This document shows positions 18,277 through 25,840 of a stretch of 30,841 bases of DNA, piece by piece. The DNA is from Patescibacteria group bacterium (lineage in GTDB: Bacteria; Patescibacteriota; Microgenomatia; UBA8517). The translations under genes and the position numbers were made by a program. Position 1 is the stretch's first letter. Every line of letters begins with the position of its first letter. The notes below the pieces were generated by a model that searched no databases, had not been told where the DNA came from, and worked only from the letters and a program-made list of their open reading frames with translations. The stretch spans positions 1-30,841 of the forward strand of contig JANWVB010000002.1 of assembly GCA_025057695.1 (NCBI GenBank), read 5' to 3'.

Positions 18277-18306
18277 TTGATTAAAACTGAATAAAGATGG
18301 TATATT
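18277..18306 (+). promoter_or_regulatory. promoter of the epimerase gene
   Basis: TTGATT (18277-18282), an 18-base spacer ending in TGG, and TATATT (18301-18306) make an extended -10 promoter about 30 bases before the ATG at 18337. The leader of roughly 25 bases has no Shine-Dalgarno sequence. Confidence 0.5.
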
Positions 18307-18336
18307 TGCAAAAATCTGCCAACCAAAATAAAAAAT

Positions 18337-19296
18337 ATGAACATACTAATTACAGGTGGAGCGGGATTCATAGGATTCAACTTAGTTCAGCAGATGCTAA
18401 AAACAAAAAACAGAGTTTTTGTAGTGGATTCAATGATTACTGGAAGCTCGGAAAATTACAAAAAATACTTAAAAGACCCAAATTACAAGTTCTATCAAAT
18501 CGCAATCGAGTCAGCAGAGTTTTTAAAAACATTCTCTAAAATCAATATTGACAGAATATATAACCTGGCATGCCCTACTGGACCTCCTAATATAAAAATA
18601 TACGGCGAAGAAATTATCAATGCCTGCACAACAGGCATGCAAAATACTCTTAAACTGGCAAAGCTTAAAAAAGCAAAGTACGTGTACACAAGCTCTGCGG
18701 AAATTTATGGCAAACCACTTTATTTTCCTCAAGCAGAAAACGATCTTGGGTTAGTAGATCCTCAGGGCTGGAGAGCAAATTACGAAGAAGGCAAAAGAAT
18801 AGGAGAAACTATTCTTGCTATGTATGTTGACAAGTATGATGTTAATGCGCTTACAGTGCGTTTTTTCAACACATATGGACCGGGTATGAGTCTTTCTGAT
18901 ACTCGCGTGGTACCAAGATTCATAAAACAAGCTTTGCTTGGCGAAGAAATAACAATACAAGGAGACGGCACGCAATCTAGAGCTTTATGCTATGTTGACG
19001 ATTCGGTAAAAGGATTAATTCTTGCAATGGAAAAAGGCAAGAAACGTGAGATTTACAACATAGGTGGTAAAACTGAAATCACAGTTAACAATCTCGCCAA
19101 TCTTATAATAAAAATGACTAAATCGAAAAGCAAAATTAAATACATATATAGACCTAATCACGATTCAGACAGAAGATTGCCCAATACTGCAAAAATAGAA
19201 TCGTTAGGGTGGAAACAAACAATTGACTTGAAAGAAGGATTAAAAAGAATGATCGAAAATTTTCGAGAGAGAATTTACAAGCAAAAATCCAATTGA
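18337..19296 (+). CDS. NAD-dependent epimerase/dehydratase, UDP-glucuronate decarboxylase-like
   Basis: A 319-residue extended short-chain dehydrogenase. The Rossmann motif GGAGFIG is at 7-13. The catalytic set is TSSAEIYG (118-125) with YEEGK (149-153). The closest family appears to be UDP-xylose synthase: the YEEGKR form of the active site, the preceding DPQGWRANYEEGKR context and RVVPRFIKQALLGEEITIQGDGTQSRALCYVDD all follow that pattern. It would make UDP-xylose-type precursors for surface glycans from UDP-glucuronate, although no UDP-glucose dehydrogenase or glycosyltransferase is in the window. Other epimerase specificities remain possible. Single-gene transcript. Confidence 0.88.
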   Translation: MNILITGGAGFIGFNLVQQMLKTKNRVFVVDSMITGSSENYKKYLKDPNYKFYQIAIESAEFLKTFSKINIDRIYNLACPTGPPNIKIYGEEIINACTTGMQNTLKLAKLKKAKYVYTSSAEIYGKPLYFPQAENDLGLVDPQGWRANYEEGKRIGETILAMYVDKYDVNALTVRFFNTYGPGMSLSDTRVVPRFIKQALLGEEITIQGDGTQSRALCYVDDSVKGLILAMEKGKKREIYNIGGKTEITVNNLANLIIKMTKSKSKIKYIYRPNHDSDRRLPNTAKIESLGWKQTIDLKEGLKRMIENFRERIYKQKSN

Positions 19297-19593
19297 TCAA
19301 AGTAAACACCTAGCTGTTAAATCTTTTATCTCAATCTTTTGTAATTCTGAATTAGTGCTAGTCAAGTTTTTTTATGTTATAATTCTTGTCTTTGTTAACA
19401 TTATTGTTTTAGACTTGATACATTTATTTAATTAGTAATAAAAAAAAGCGCTAAAGAAAACAACGAAATAAATTAAAAATTAACAATGTTGACACTGACT
19501 ATGAAATTCTATCTGAGGTTTCTGAAAAACAACTCAATTTGATTAATCAAGTCACTGTTTCTTAAATTTGACAAAAGTGCTAATATTTAACTT
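19297..19593 (+). promoter_or_regulatory. intergenic region with two extended -10 boxes upstream of the antiporter
   Basis: This 297-base stretch has no credible gene. TGTTATAAT (19375-19383) is a perfect extended -10 about 220 bases before the antiporter. A second one, TGCTAATAT (19578-19586), ends 7 bases before the GTG at 19594 and 19 before the ATG at 19606, so it could give a leaderless or very short-leader mRNA. The first box follows AGTCAAGTTTTTTTA, resembling the T-run before the box at 17941. Confidence 0.5.
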
Positions 19594-19605
19594 GTGTTTA
19601 AATTT

Positions 19606-21036
19606 ATGCTTACAAAAATAAAAAAGTTTTTGATCTTAATCTCTCTGGCAATTTTGTTTATCTTACCGCAACAAGTACATGCCACAAGCGGAGAAGCAGG
19701 CAACAGTCATTCAAGCGCTATATTGCTTCTTCTATTTGCTGTTTTGCTAATGGCAGGAAAAATTGGCAGTATTTTTGAGAAGATAGGCTTGCCTGCGGTG
19801 TTAGGGGAATTAACTGCTGGCATTACGCTTTCCGCGCTTGCTTATTTTGGAGTTGAATCCTTGCGAACTATGCCTCAACAAGAGGTGTTTAAATTCCTTG
19901 CTGAACTAGGCGCGATTATTTTGCTCTTTAAGATTGGTCTTGAATCAAATGTTGCCAAATTAAGCAAGGTAGGATTAAAAGCAATCCTAGTAGCCACAAC
20001 TGGAGTAGTTGCCCCGTTTTTAGTTGGCACGTACTTTTTAGGCCCAATTCTCTTCCCGGAAGCTTCATCTGTTACCTATATGTTTATCGGAGCATCTCTT
20101 GTAGCCACAAGCGTGGGAATTACTGCTAGTATTTTTTCCGATCTTAAAATCTTAAAATGTGTATCTTGTCAGACAGTCTTGGGAGCCGCAGTAATCGATG
20201 ATGTGCTAGGTCTTTTCGTTCTGGCAATAGTAACAGCAATAGCGGAACACGGCACAGTAGACATAAATCTTATAACATCACTTGCCATCAAGACATTTGG
20301 GTTTTTGGCAGGAGCTATAGCGCTTGGCAATATACTTGCAAAATCAGTTTCTTACATTTTTGCCAACATAAACACAAATGTTGGCATGAAATTAAGCATA
20401 GCTTTCTCGTTCGCTTTAATTTACGCCTACGTAGCATCGCTTGCTGGATTAGCTCCAATCATAGGCGCATTTTGCGCTGGTTTGGTGCTTGATGCGGTCC
20501 ACTTCAGAAGTTTCAGCGAACCATCATTTGTAAAAGATTTGACAGCAATTAAGGGATTAAAAGGAAAAATAAAAGAAAAGGTTAATAGAGTCATCGAAAA
20601 ACATAGCCATACCCATGTTGAAGATTTGATAGATACTCTAGGATTTGTTTTAGTGCCTATATTTTTCGTGTTCACCGGTCTTCAAATAGACTTTGGGACA
20701 CTGCTTAATCCTAAGTTATATTTTTATGCTTTCATTCTTGGAATCGCGGCTATCTTAACCAAATTTATCGCTGGTTTTGTAGCGCAAGGAACATGGAATG
20801 AAAAATTTCTAGTCGGAATTTCTATGGTTCCAAGAGGTGAAGTAGGACTTATCTTTGCCTCTGTTGGCAAAAGTTTGGGCGTTTTGCCCTCTGAAATATT
20901 TTCAGTAATAGTAATCGTTATTGTGTTAACAACATTTGTTGCCCCCCCATTCATTTCTTACTTTGCAAAACGTATGCAAAAAGAAACCAGAAACTTCGTC
21001 ATAACAAAAACAAAACTTTTGACCGGACTACATTAA
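19606..21036 (+). CDS. CPA2-family cation:proton antiporter (KefB/NapA-like)
   Basis: A 476-residue membrane protein with a signal-peptide-like start (MLTKIKKFLILISLAILFIL) and about 12 further transmembrane segments. Family hallmarks are GLPAVLGELTAGI in an early helix, LLFKIGLESN, and the ion-binding Asp pair in AAVIDDVLGLFVLAIVTA. The Asp-Asp pair marks electrogenic Na+(or K+)/H+ exchangers. There is no C-terminal TrkA-N or RCK regulatory domain; the protein ends soon after the last membrane segment. A His-containing loop (RVIEKHSHTHVEDLID) sits before the last helices. The ATG at 19606 is chosen because it starts the signal-like segment; GTG at 19594 is the alternative. Confidence 0.92.
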   Translation: MLTKIKKFLILISLAILFILPQQVHATSGEAGNSHSSAILLLLFAVLLMAGKIGSIFEKIGLPAVLGELTAGITLSALAYFGVESLRTMPQQEVFKFLAELGAIILLFKIGLESNVAKLSKVGLKAILVATTGVVAPFLVGTYFLGPILFPEASSVTYMFIGASLVATSVGITASIFSDLKILKCVSCQTVLGAAVIDDVLGLFVLAIVTAIAEHGTVDINLITSLAIKTFGFLAGAIALGNILAKSVSYIFANINTNVGMKLSIAFSFALIYAYVASLAGLAPIIGAFCAGLVLDAVHFRSFSEPSFVKDLTAIKGLKGKIKEKVNRVIEKHSHTHVEDLIDTLGFVLVPIFFVFTGLQIDFGTLLNPKLYFYAFILGIAAILTKFIAGFVAQGTWNEKFLVGISMVPRGEVGLIFASVGKSLGVLPSEIFSVIVIVIVLTTFVAPPFISYFAKRMQKETRNFVITKTKLLTGLH

Positions 21037-21152
21037 AATCAACTAGAACAGATAAATTTAAAAAACGCTCCATAAAAATAAGTCCTGATGATTTCGGCTA
21101 AAATTTGCATTTCTCATCTCAAAAATATCATTGCGCATAAAAACTCTCCCGT

Positions 21153-21422
21153 ATGCCAAAGGCTGAAAGAGACGGCAGTATCCAAGATTTGTACATAGCT
21201 ACCGGAATTTCTCCATCTCGCCTGCAAACAAGAACAGAATTACCTTCCGGTTGCGAAGGCATACCAAGCACATTGCATCTAATGATAGGTAAACTCGGAC
21301 ATACTGCCGTAATTCAACGATTAGAAGGAACTAAAAATAATAATTTAGAAAACATACAACAAATAATAGAACAAATAAAAAACAGGTACCCAAGATATGC
21401 AGAAAAAATAACACGAGAATGA
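21153..21422 (+). CDS. hypothetical protein, first piece of an interrupted gene
   Basis: An 89-residue open frame (MPKAERDGSIQDLYIATGIS...YAEKITRE) of unrecognised family, without signal peptide or membrane segment. Its TGA (21420-21422) is in the same frame as the next piece: after it the frame reads FFKPPNLIASDYLTIPL without interruption. A former TGG (Trp) or CGA (Arg) codon mutated to TGA would explain this. It most likely represents the N-terminal fifth of one ~430-residue protein that also covers the next two pieces. An in-frame TAA lies just upstream of the ATG, so the start is bounded. No Shine-Dalgarno sequence. Confidence 0.55.
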   Translation: MPKAERDGSIQDLYIATGISPSRLQTRTELPSGCEGIPSTLHLMIGKLGHTAVIQRLEGTKNNNLENIQQIIEQIKNRYPRYAEKITRE

Positions 21423-21980
21423 TTCTTTAAACCACCCAATTTGATTGCTAGTGACTATTTGACAATACCATTAGAGGCAGATTGGCAACGTGTAATTGAA
21501 AATGATCCCAATCTATGGCTTAGGTTAATCATTGAAATTAATCAATTAGCTGATAAAATTGCCAATCATATACTTTTAGAGATAGTTTACAATCCCAACA
21601 TGAGTGCGACTTTCATTGCCGGGTTGAATATGGTTGACACTCCAACTCAAAGGTCTACCGCAACTAAAATAAACGAAGGTTACAAAATTGCCTATGAAAA
21701 CAACAAAGGCTCTGGATACCACAAACGGGTTACTTATCCATACCAACATAATCTTGGACAAGTTCCAAATATGGATGAATTAAGAAAGTGGATGGAATGT
21801 ATACCACCTTCAGAACGAGAAGCGCTTATACAAGAGTTTAAACAAACTTTAGGCATACGCATGTTTCTACGAGATGAAAAAAGCGGAGATAAAATGCGTC
21901 AAATAACTGGCATAGCAGATGGTGTATTCATTACATACGATCCTCTGTCACCTCAAGCAAGTATGATAAAAAACTGCTAG
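21423..21980 (+). CDS. hypothetical protein, central piece of an interrupted gene
   Basis: An open frame directly following the TGA of the first piece; the first possible start is TTG at 21441 (179 residues from there). It is hydrophilic and unrecognised, with features such as LTIPLEADWQRVIENDPNLW, PTQRSTATKINEGYKIAYEN and SGYHKRVTYPYQHNLGQVP. It ends in ASMIKNC at a TAG two codons after A AAA AAC. In the -1 frame the reading continues as LLDDFKDTRISLKN for another 150 codons. It is probably a segment of a larger protein. If translated separately, the TTG start would have no ribosome-binding site. Confidence 0.55.
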   Translation, partial: FFKPPNLIASDYLTIPLEADWQRVIENDPNLWLRLIIEINQLADKIANHILLEIVYNPNMSATFIAGLNMVDTPTQRSTATKINEGYKIAYENNKGSGYHKRVTYPYQHNLGQVPNMDELRKWMECIPPSEREALIQEFKQTLGIRMFLRDEKSGDKMRQITGIADGVFITYDPLSPQASMIKNC

Positions 21981-22011
21981 ATGACTTCAAAGACACAAGA
22001 ATATCTTTGAA
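21968..22011 (+). promoter_or_regulatory. candidate -1 ribosomal frameshift (or slippage) site
   Basis: A AAA AAC (21968-21974) is in the correct register for a classical X XXY YYZ slippery heptamer relative to the upstream frame. The zero-frame stop TAG follows at 21978-21980, and a -1 slip enters the downstream open frame at CTG (21974). Eleven bases further, TTCAAAGA (21986-21993) pairs perfectly with TCTTTGAA (22004-22011) around a 10-base loop, a possible though A/U-rich stimulatory stem. The same A6 run could instead be a mutated A7, read through by transcriptional slippage, or a base-calling error. Confidence 0.5.
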
Positions 22012-22432
22012 AAACGCTGCACTTTTGTATAGGTTAAGAAAAATTGAAATACTGATAAATTTAGCGAGACTCATCTTGCTTGAAGCAAGTCTTGATATAA
22101 ATTTCATTGAACTTAAATTTGAAACTGAGGCAAGAGATGCAATACCAAAACATCACATTGAGCAAACTGCTCACATGGTACTGGCTTTTCTTGAGTCTCT
22201 CATCCCATTTGTTTCTTCTGATTTCGATTTAAGATCTTGGATTAGCAAAAGCCATAACGTTCGCGGACAACTAATAATCGCCAACTGCCAAGATATGGTG
22301 GCAAATAGACAAAATGGAAAACCAAAGACTACAACCAACTCGCCAAATCAAATAGAAATTCATACTATATCAGGGGAAGATTTAGTAATTCATGTCAACA
22401 AAATAAACGAAAAAATAGGCAAACGATATTAA
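21974..22432 (+). CDS. hypothetical protein, last piece of an interrupted gene
   Basis: The open frame continues from the -1 slip point; the first possible independent start is TTG at 22007 (141 residues). It is mostly helical in appearance (LKNAALLYRLRKIEILINLARLIL, then HHIEQTAHMVLAFLESLIPF). A polar region TTTNSPNQ and a beta-like tail IEIHTISGEDLVIHVNKIN complete it. No family is recognised. The natural-looking sequence on both sides of the A6 run, versus an unnatural upstream extension of this frame (WCIHYIRSSVTSSS), places the frame change at or very near that run. Confidence 0.55.
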   Translation: MLDDFKDTRISLKNAALLYRLRKIEILINLARLILLEASLDINFIELKFETEARDAIPKHHIEQTAHMVLAFLESLIPFVSSDFDLRSWISKSHNVRGQLIIANCQDMVANRQNGKPKTTTNSPNQIEIHTISGEDLVIHVNKINEKIGKRY

Positions 22433-22784
22433 ACAATCAAAATGATTAGGTTCTTGGGTAACTCAAAACAAAAATATATTTATAACAAATCCAATGAACC
22501 AAAACACATCATTATAAAACTGTCATTTGTTTAACAGAGAAGATCTGATAAGAAATTATAAACACCTATATACCACATACAGAAGCCACGCAAAAAACAG
22601 ACTCATCAAAAGTTACAAAGGTCACAAATTACGGGAATCATCAAAAATATGATGATTAAATTGTATACACAAGCTGAGAAGATCAAGCGTTTCACTTGTA
22701 ATTTCTGGGTTTGGATTGAAAATTTAAACAAAGATTGATTTCTTTTCAAGAATTTTTCCTACTCACTTATCTAATTTATGACTG
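22433..22784. other. 352-base gene-free stretch before the tRNA gene
   Basis: No credible coding frame, promoter or repeat array. The only structure seen is a 7-bp inverted repeat AATCATC/GATGATT at 22636-22657 with an 8-base loop and no T-tract, probably chance in AT-rich DNA. This region would receive the 3' end of the tRNA-Glu transcript (minus strand); no strong terminator is visible. Confidence 0.4.
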
Positions 22785-22856
22785 TGACGCTACAGGGAAT
22801 CGAACCCTGCTTTGCAGGATGAGAACCTGCCGTCCTAGCCGATAGACGATAGCGCC
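22785..22856 (-). tRNA. tRNA-Glu (anticodon CTC)
   Basis: The 72-base cloverleaf reads on the minus strand: acceptor GGCGCTA/TAGCGTC with one G-U pair, D arm GTCTATCGGCTAGGAC typical of tRNA-Glu, anticodon arm GCAGG-TTCTCAT-CCTGC with CTC at 34-36, variable loop AAAG, T arm CAGGG-TTCGATT-CCCTG, discriminator A. It decodes GAG. The 3' CCA is not encoded (next bases CAG), so CCA-adding enzyme is needed. Confidence 0.97.
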
Positions 22857-22939
22857 TTTATAAAAAAAACTATTGTATTTTAACACTTCACTTTACAAAA
22901 AACATTTTTAATGTATAAAATAAAAATAATTCAATTAGC

Positions 22940-23224
22940 ATGAAAGTTGCAGCCAATCAAGGACAAAAAAATAAATCCTTCGTAAAGTATTTCTTTTTGC
23001 TTATGCTTAGTCTGCCTGTGTTTCTTTTCCTGGGTAGCCTACTTTATGGAAAATTTGTTCTACCAATCACCACAAGAGACACAATGTGCGTTCAGATGAT
23101 ATCAAGAGCATGTTTTCTGGGAACACCAATTTGTATGGATTTCCCCAACCCATGCCTTACACCGCCGCTTTGGTTAATAAATAACAACTCCTACCACCAA
23201 AACTCTGAACTTGTAATATTCTGA
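22940..23224 (+). CDS. small membrane-anchored Cys-containing protein, unknown
   Basis: A 94-residue protein with a basic N-terminus (MKVAANQGQKNKSFVK) and one hydrophobic segment (about 17-40). The ~55-residue C-terminal part would face outward and contains four cysteines (in TRDTMC, SRAC, TPIC and NPC) and several prolines. Four Cys in a short extracytoplasmic tail suggest one or two disulfides, but no motif is recognised. A TATAAA-type -10 lies at about 22914 and there is no Shine-Dalgarno sequence. Convergent with lon. It could be a lineage-specific surface protein; the coding call rests on length, membrane-segment quality and lack of overlap. Confidence 0.6.
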   Translation: MKVAANQGQKNKSFVKYFFLLMLSLPVFLFLGSLLYGKFVLPITTRDTMCVQMISRACFLGTPICMDFPNPCLTPPLWLINNNSYHQNSELVIF

Positions 23225-23305
23225 AATTTTGAAACAAATCTTTAAATAATCATCAAATTTAAATAATTCTCAAAAACGAATATCTGAAAATTTTTTTTCT
23301 TCTTA

Positions 23306-25783
23306 CTACGCGCTGGCAATTGCAGAAAATTTATCAGGAAGTTTTTCAGACTTTTCAATTTTTGGTTTTGGCATTTTACAAAGAGCAACTTTAAGGACTT
23401 CTTGAATTTGTGATGCGAAAACAAAATTTAAGTCATTTCTAACATTTTCAGGAATTTCTTCCATATCTTTCTCATTTTCTTTCGGCAAAATTATAGTTTT
23501 AAGTCCTGCTCTATGTCCCGCAATAACCTTTTCTTTTACACCACCAATCTCCAAAACTCTGCCACGCAGAGTCACTTCACCAGTCATACCCACATCGCTT
23601 CTGACAGGAATTTTTGTAAGCGCAGACACCAAAGCCGTAGTTATTGCAATGCCTGCGGATGGGCCATCTTTAGGCACTGCGCCTTCAGGAACATGAACAT
23701 GCACATCAATACCTTTGGCAAAATGTCTATCAAGACCTAATTCTTGCCAATGAGACCTCGCCCAAGTAAATGCGGCTTTTGCAGATTCTTTCATGACATC
23801 GCCAAGTTGCCCAGTAAGTACCAGCTGTCCACGACCCGGCATCAAAGCAACCTCAACAAAAAGAATCTCTCCACCAGCCGCAGTTACAGCAAGACCTGTC
23901 GCCATTCCCACTTCTTCTTTCTTTTCAGCCAGTTGATTTGAATATTTTTGAGGACCCAGATATTTTCTGACATCAGGAACTTTAATCAGTGTTGGATATT
24001 CTTTATTCTCAGCAACACATCTTGCTATTTTTCTGCAAATAGTTGCTAAATTGCGTTCTAAATTTCTAACTCCTGCTTCTTTAGTATACCTGTTGATAAT
24101 TTCATTTAAAGCTTGCTTTGACAATTTTAAATTTTTGTTTGCCAAACCATGCGCTTTAACCTGTTTGCCCCACAAGAAATCTTTAGCAATATGAAATTTT
24201 TCATCTTGCGTGTAACCAGCAAACCTTATCACTTCCATTCTGTCGCGAAGTGCTGGTGGTATATCTTCTAAAACATTACCAGTTGCTATAAACATCACTT
24301 GCGAAAGATCAAAAGGAACTTCCAGATAATGATCAGAGAATTCTTTGTTTTGCTCTGGATCAAGAGCTTCTAAAAGAGCTGACGAAGGATCTCCGCGAAA
24401 ATCACTGCCCAATTTATCTATTTCATCAAGCATGAATACAGGATTTCTTGTGCCGGCATTTTTAATTCCCTGTATAATTCTACCTGGTAAAGCTCCGACA
24501 TAAGTTCGCCTATGTCCTCTAATCTCCGCTTCATCTCTAACCCCTCCCAAAGAAATTCTCACAAATTCGCGATTTAATGCTTTGGCTATGGACTTGCCTA
24601 TAGATGTTTTACCTACACCAGGGGGTCCAATAAAACACAAAATAGTAGGATGATAATCGTTATCAGAATCTTTTTTTGAACTTGAGATTGGAGAAGATTT
24701 CTTTGAGACAGGTGATTGGGTAGATTTCACCTTCATTACAGATAAATATTCCAAAATTCGTTCTTTGACTTTCTCTATACCATAATGATCCTTGTCCAAA
24801 ACTTTTTCGGCATTGGCAATTGAAACATGACTATCAGAAAGCTTATTCCATGGCATATCAGTTAACCAATCCAAATAATTTCTTATGTAACCACCTTCAG
24901 GATTGTGGGGAGATAGTTGCGAAAGTTTCTTGATCTCTTTTTCGGCTTTTTCGCGAACTTCTTTGGGCATTCCCGATTCTTTAATCCTTCGCTTGTATTC
25001 TTTTATTTCTTCTGAAAAGATATCTTCATCTCCTGCTTCACCAAGCTCTTGTTCTATAGTTCTTTTTTTCTCTCGAAGCATCGCCTTTCTCATTTGATCC
25101 TCAAATCTTTTGTGAGTTTTTTCAGAGATATTTTTTTCCAATTCTAAAACGCTTACTTCATGAGAAAGCGCATCATAAACTATTTTAAGTCTCTTCCGGA
25201 GCGAAACCTCTCCTAGAATCTCTTGTTTTTTCTTGACAGGAATTTCAAGCAAAGACGCTACCTGATCCGCAAGATCTTTGGGATCTATTTGACCTGATAT
25301 TAAACGCATTACAGCTACCAATTCGGCTTGCTTGCCGAGATTTATCGCTTTTTTAAACATTTCGGATATTTTGTTTACCAAAGCTTCCACTTCTAATTTT
25401 TGCTTTTCATCTAATTCTTCATCTTCAACTTCTTCAACAACCGCTAACAAATATGGATCCGTGGAAACAATCTCTTTGAGAATAATTCTTTTTTGACCTT
25501 TAACCAAAGCCACAAGTTCTCCTTCTGTGGACATCATCTGAGAAATGACTGCAAGAGTGCCAACTTTGTTAAGATCATGATAAAGCGGATCAACAGTACG
25601 AGAATCAATTTGAGTAAAAACACCTATAACTTTGTCCTCGCCAAAAGCGTGATTCATCGCCTCGATACTTTTTTTGCGACCAAAATTAAGCGGCAAATCT
25701 GTGCTCGGGAAAAGTACGGATCCCCGAATAGCCACCACAGGAACTTTTCTTACTACCTTCTTTTTTTCTATTTTCTCTTCCAT
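23306..25783 (-). CDS. lon: ATP-dependent Lon protease
   Basis: An 825-residue LonA-type protease that degrades misfolded and regulatory proteins. The N-terminal substrate domain is ~12-205, followed by a coiled-coil region (~205-290). The AAA+ domain has Walker A GPPGVGKT (386-393) and Walker B VFMLDEID (449-456). The protease domain carries the Ser-Lys dyad: Ser709 in KDGPSAG and Lys752 in GGVKEKVIAGHRAG. A Ser/Lys/Asp-rich insert (about 352-377) lies just before Walker A where most family members are short. The ORF is intact. The promoter overlaps the end of the upstream PAP2 gene and carries an inverted repeat. Confidence 0.98.
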   Translation of the reverse strand: MEEKIEKKKVVRKVPVVAIRGSVLFPSTDLPLNFGRKKSIEAMNHAFGEDKVIGVFTQIDSRTVDPLYHDLNKVGTLAVISQMMSTEGELVALVKGQKRIILKEIVSTDPYLLAVVEEVEDEELDEKQKLEVEALVNKISEMFKKAINLGKQAELVAVMRLISGQIDPKDLADQVASLLEIPVKKKQEILGEVSLRKRLKIVYDALSHEVSVLELEKNISEKTHKRFEDQMRKAMLREKKRTIEQELGEAGDEDIFSEEIKEYKRRIKESGMPKEVREKAEKEIKKLSQLSPHNPEGGYIRNYLDWLTDMPWNKLSDSHVSIANAEKVLDKDHYGIEKVKERILEYLSVMKVKSTQSPVSKKSSPISSSKKDSDNDYHPTILCFIGPPGVGKTSIGKSIAKALNREFVRISLGGVRDEAEIRGHRRTYVGALPGRIIQGIKNAGTRNPVFMLDEIDKLGSDFRGDPSSALLEALDPEQNKEFSDHYLEVPFDLSQVMFIATGNVLEDIPPALRDRMEVIRFAGYTQDEKFHIAKDFLWGKQVKAHGLANKNLKLSKQALNEIINRYTKEAGVRNLERNLATICRKIARCVAENKEYPTLIKVPDVRKYLGPQKYSNQLAEKKEEVGMATGLAVTAAGGEILFVEVALMPGRGQLVLTGQLGDVMKESAKAAFTWARSHWQELGLDRHFAKGIDVHVHVPEGAVPKDGPSAGIAITTALVSALTKIPVRSDVGMTGEVTLRGRVLEIGGVKEKVIAGHRAGLKTIILPKENEKDMEEIPENVRNDLNFVFASQIQEVLKVALCKMPKPKIEKSEKLPDKFSAIASA

Positions 25784-25807
25784 ATTATTATCTTTTGAGA
25801 TTCACTC

Positions 25808-25840
25808 TAGCAGTCTAGATGATTATCTGCTAATTGTCAA
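25808..25840 (-). promoter_or_regulatory. lon promoter with overlapping inverted repeat
   Basis: On the minus strand TTGACA (25835-25840, perfect consensus), a 17-base spacer and TAGACT (25812-25817, four of six) form the best sigma-70-type promoter in the window, about 28 bases before the lon ATG. The -35 lies inside the last codons of the PAP2 gene. TAGCAG (25808-25813) and CTGCTA (25827-25832) form an inverted repeat spanning the -10 and spacer, the right place for a repressor. It does not match CIRCE or HAIR. Confidence 0.6.

Larger units (their letters stand above)
17806..18336. other. 531-base gene-free stretch between divergent greA and the epimerase gene
   Basis: Very AT-rich, with no credible coding frame. 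It holds a minus-strand intrinsic terminator (17868-17892), a plus-strand extended -10-like TGTTATATT (17941-17949) and the epimerase promoter near 18277-18306. I see no direct repeats or conserved RNA fold in the rest (about 17950-18270). Confidence 0.6.

Noticed and set aside
21420..21422. UGA decoded as an amino acid (code 25 or 4), making the first two pieces one normal gene
   Set aside because: UGA is used as a real stop at tightly overlapping ATGA junctions (15146-15149, 15709-15712) and ends several genes whose families stop there; the code appears standard.
22636..22657. Hairpin AATCATC/GATGATT as a terminator for the three-piece gene
   Set aside because: A/T-rich 7-bp stem, 8-base loop and no T-tract; also 200 bases past the stop. 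Chance is a sufficient explanation.
25808..25840. CIRCE or HAIR heat-shock operator at lon
   Set aside because: The arms are TAGCAG/CTGCTA with a 13-base spacer. CIRCE needs TTAGCACTC-N9-GAGTGCTAA and HAIR needs CTTGAGT-N7-ACTCAAG; neither fits.
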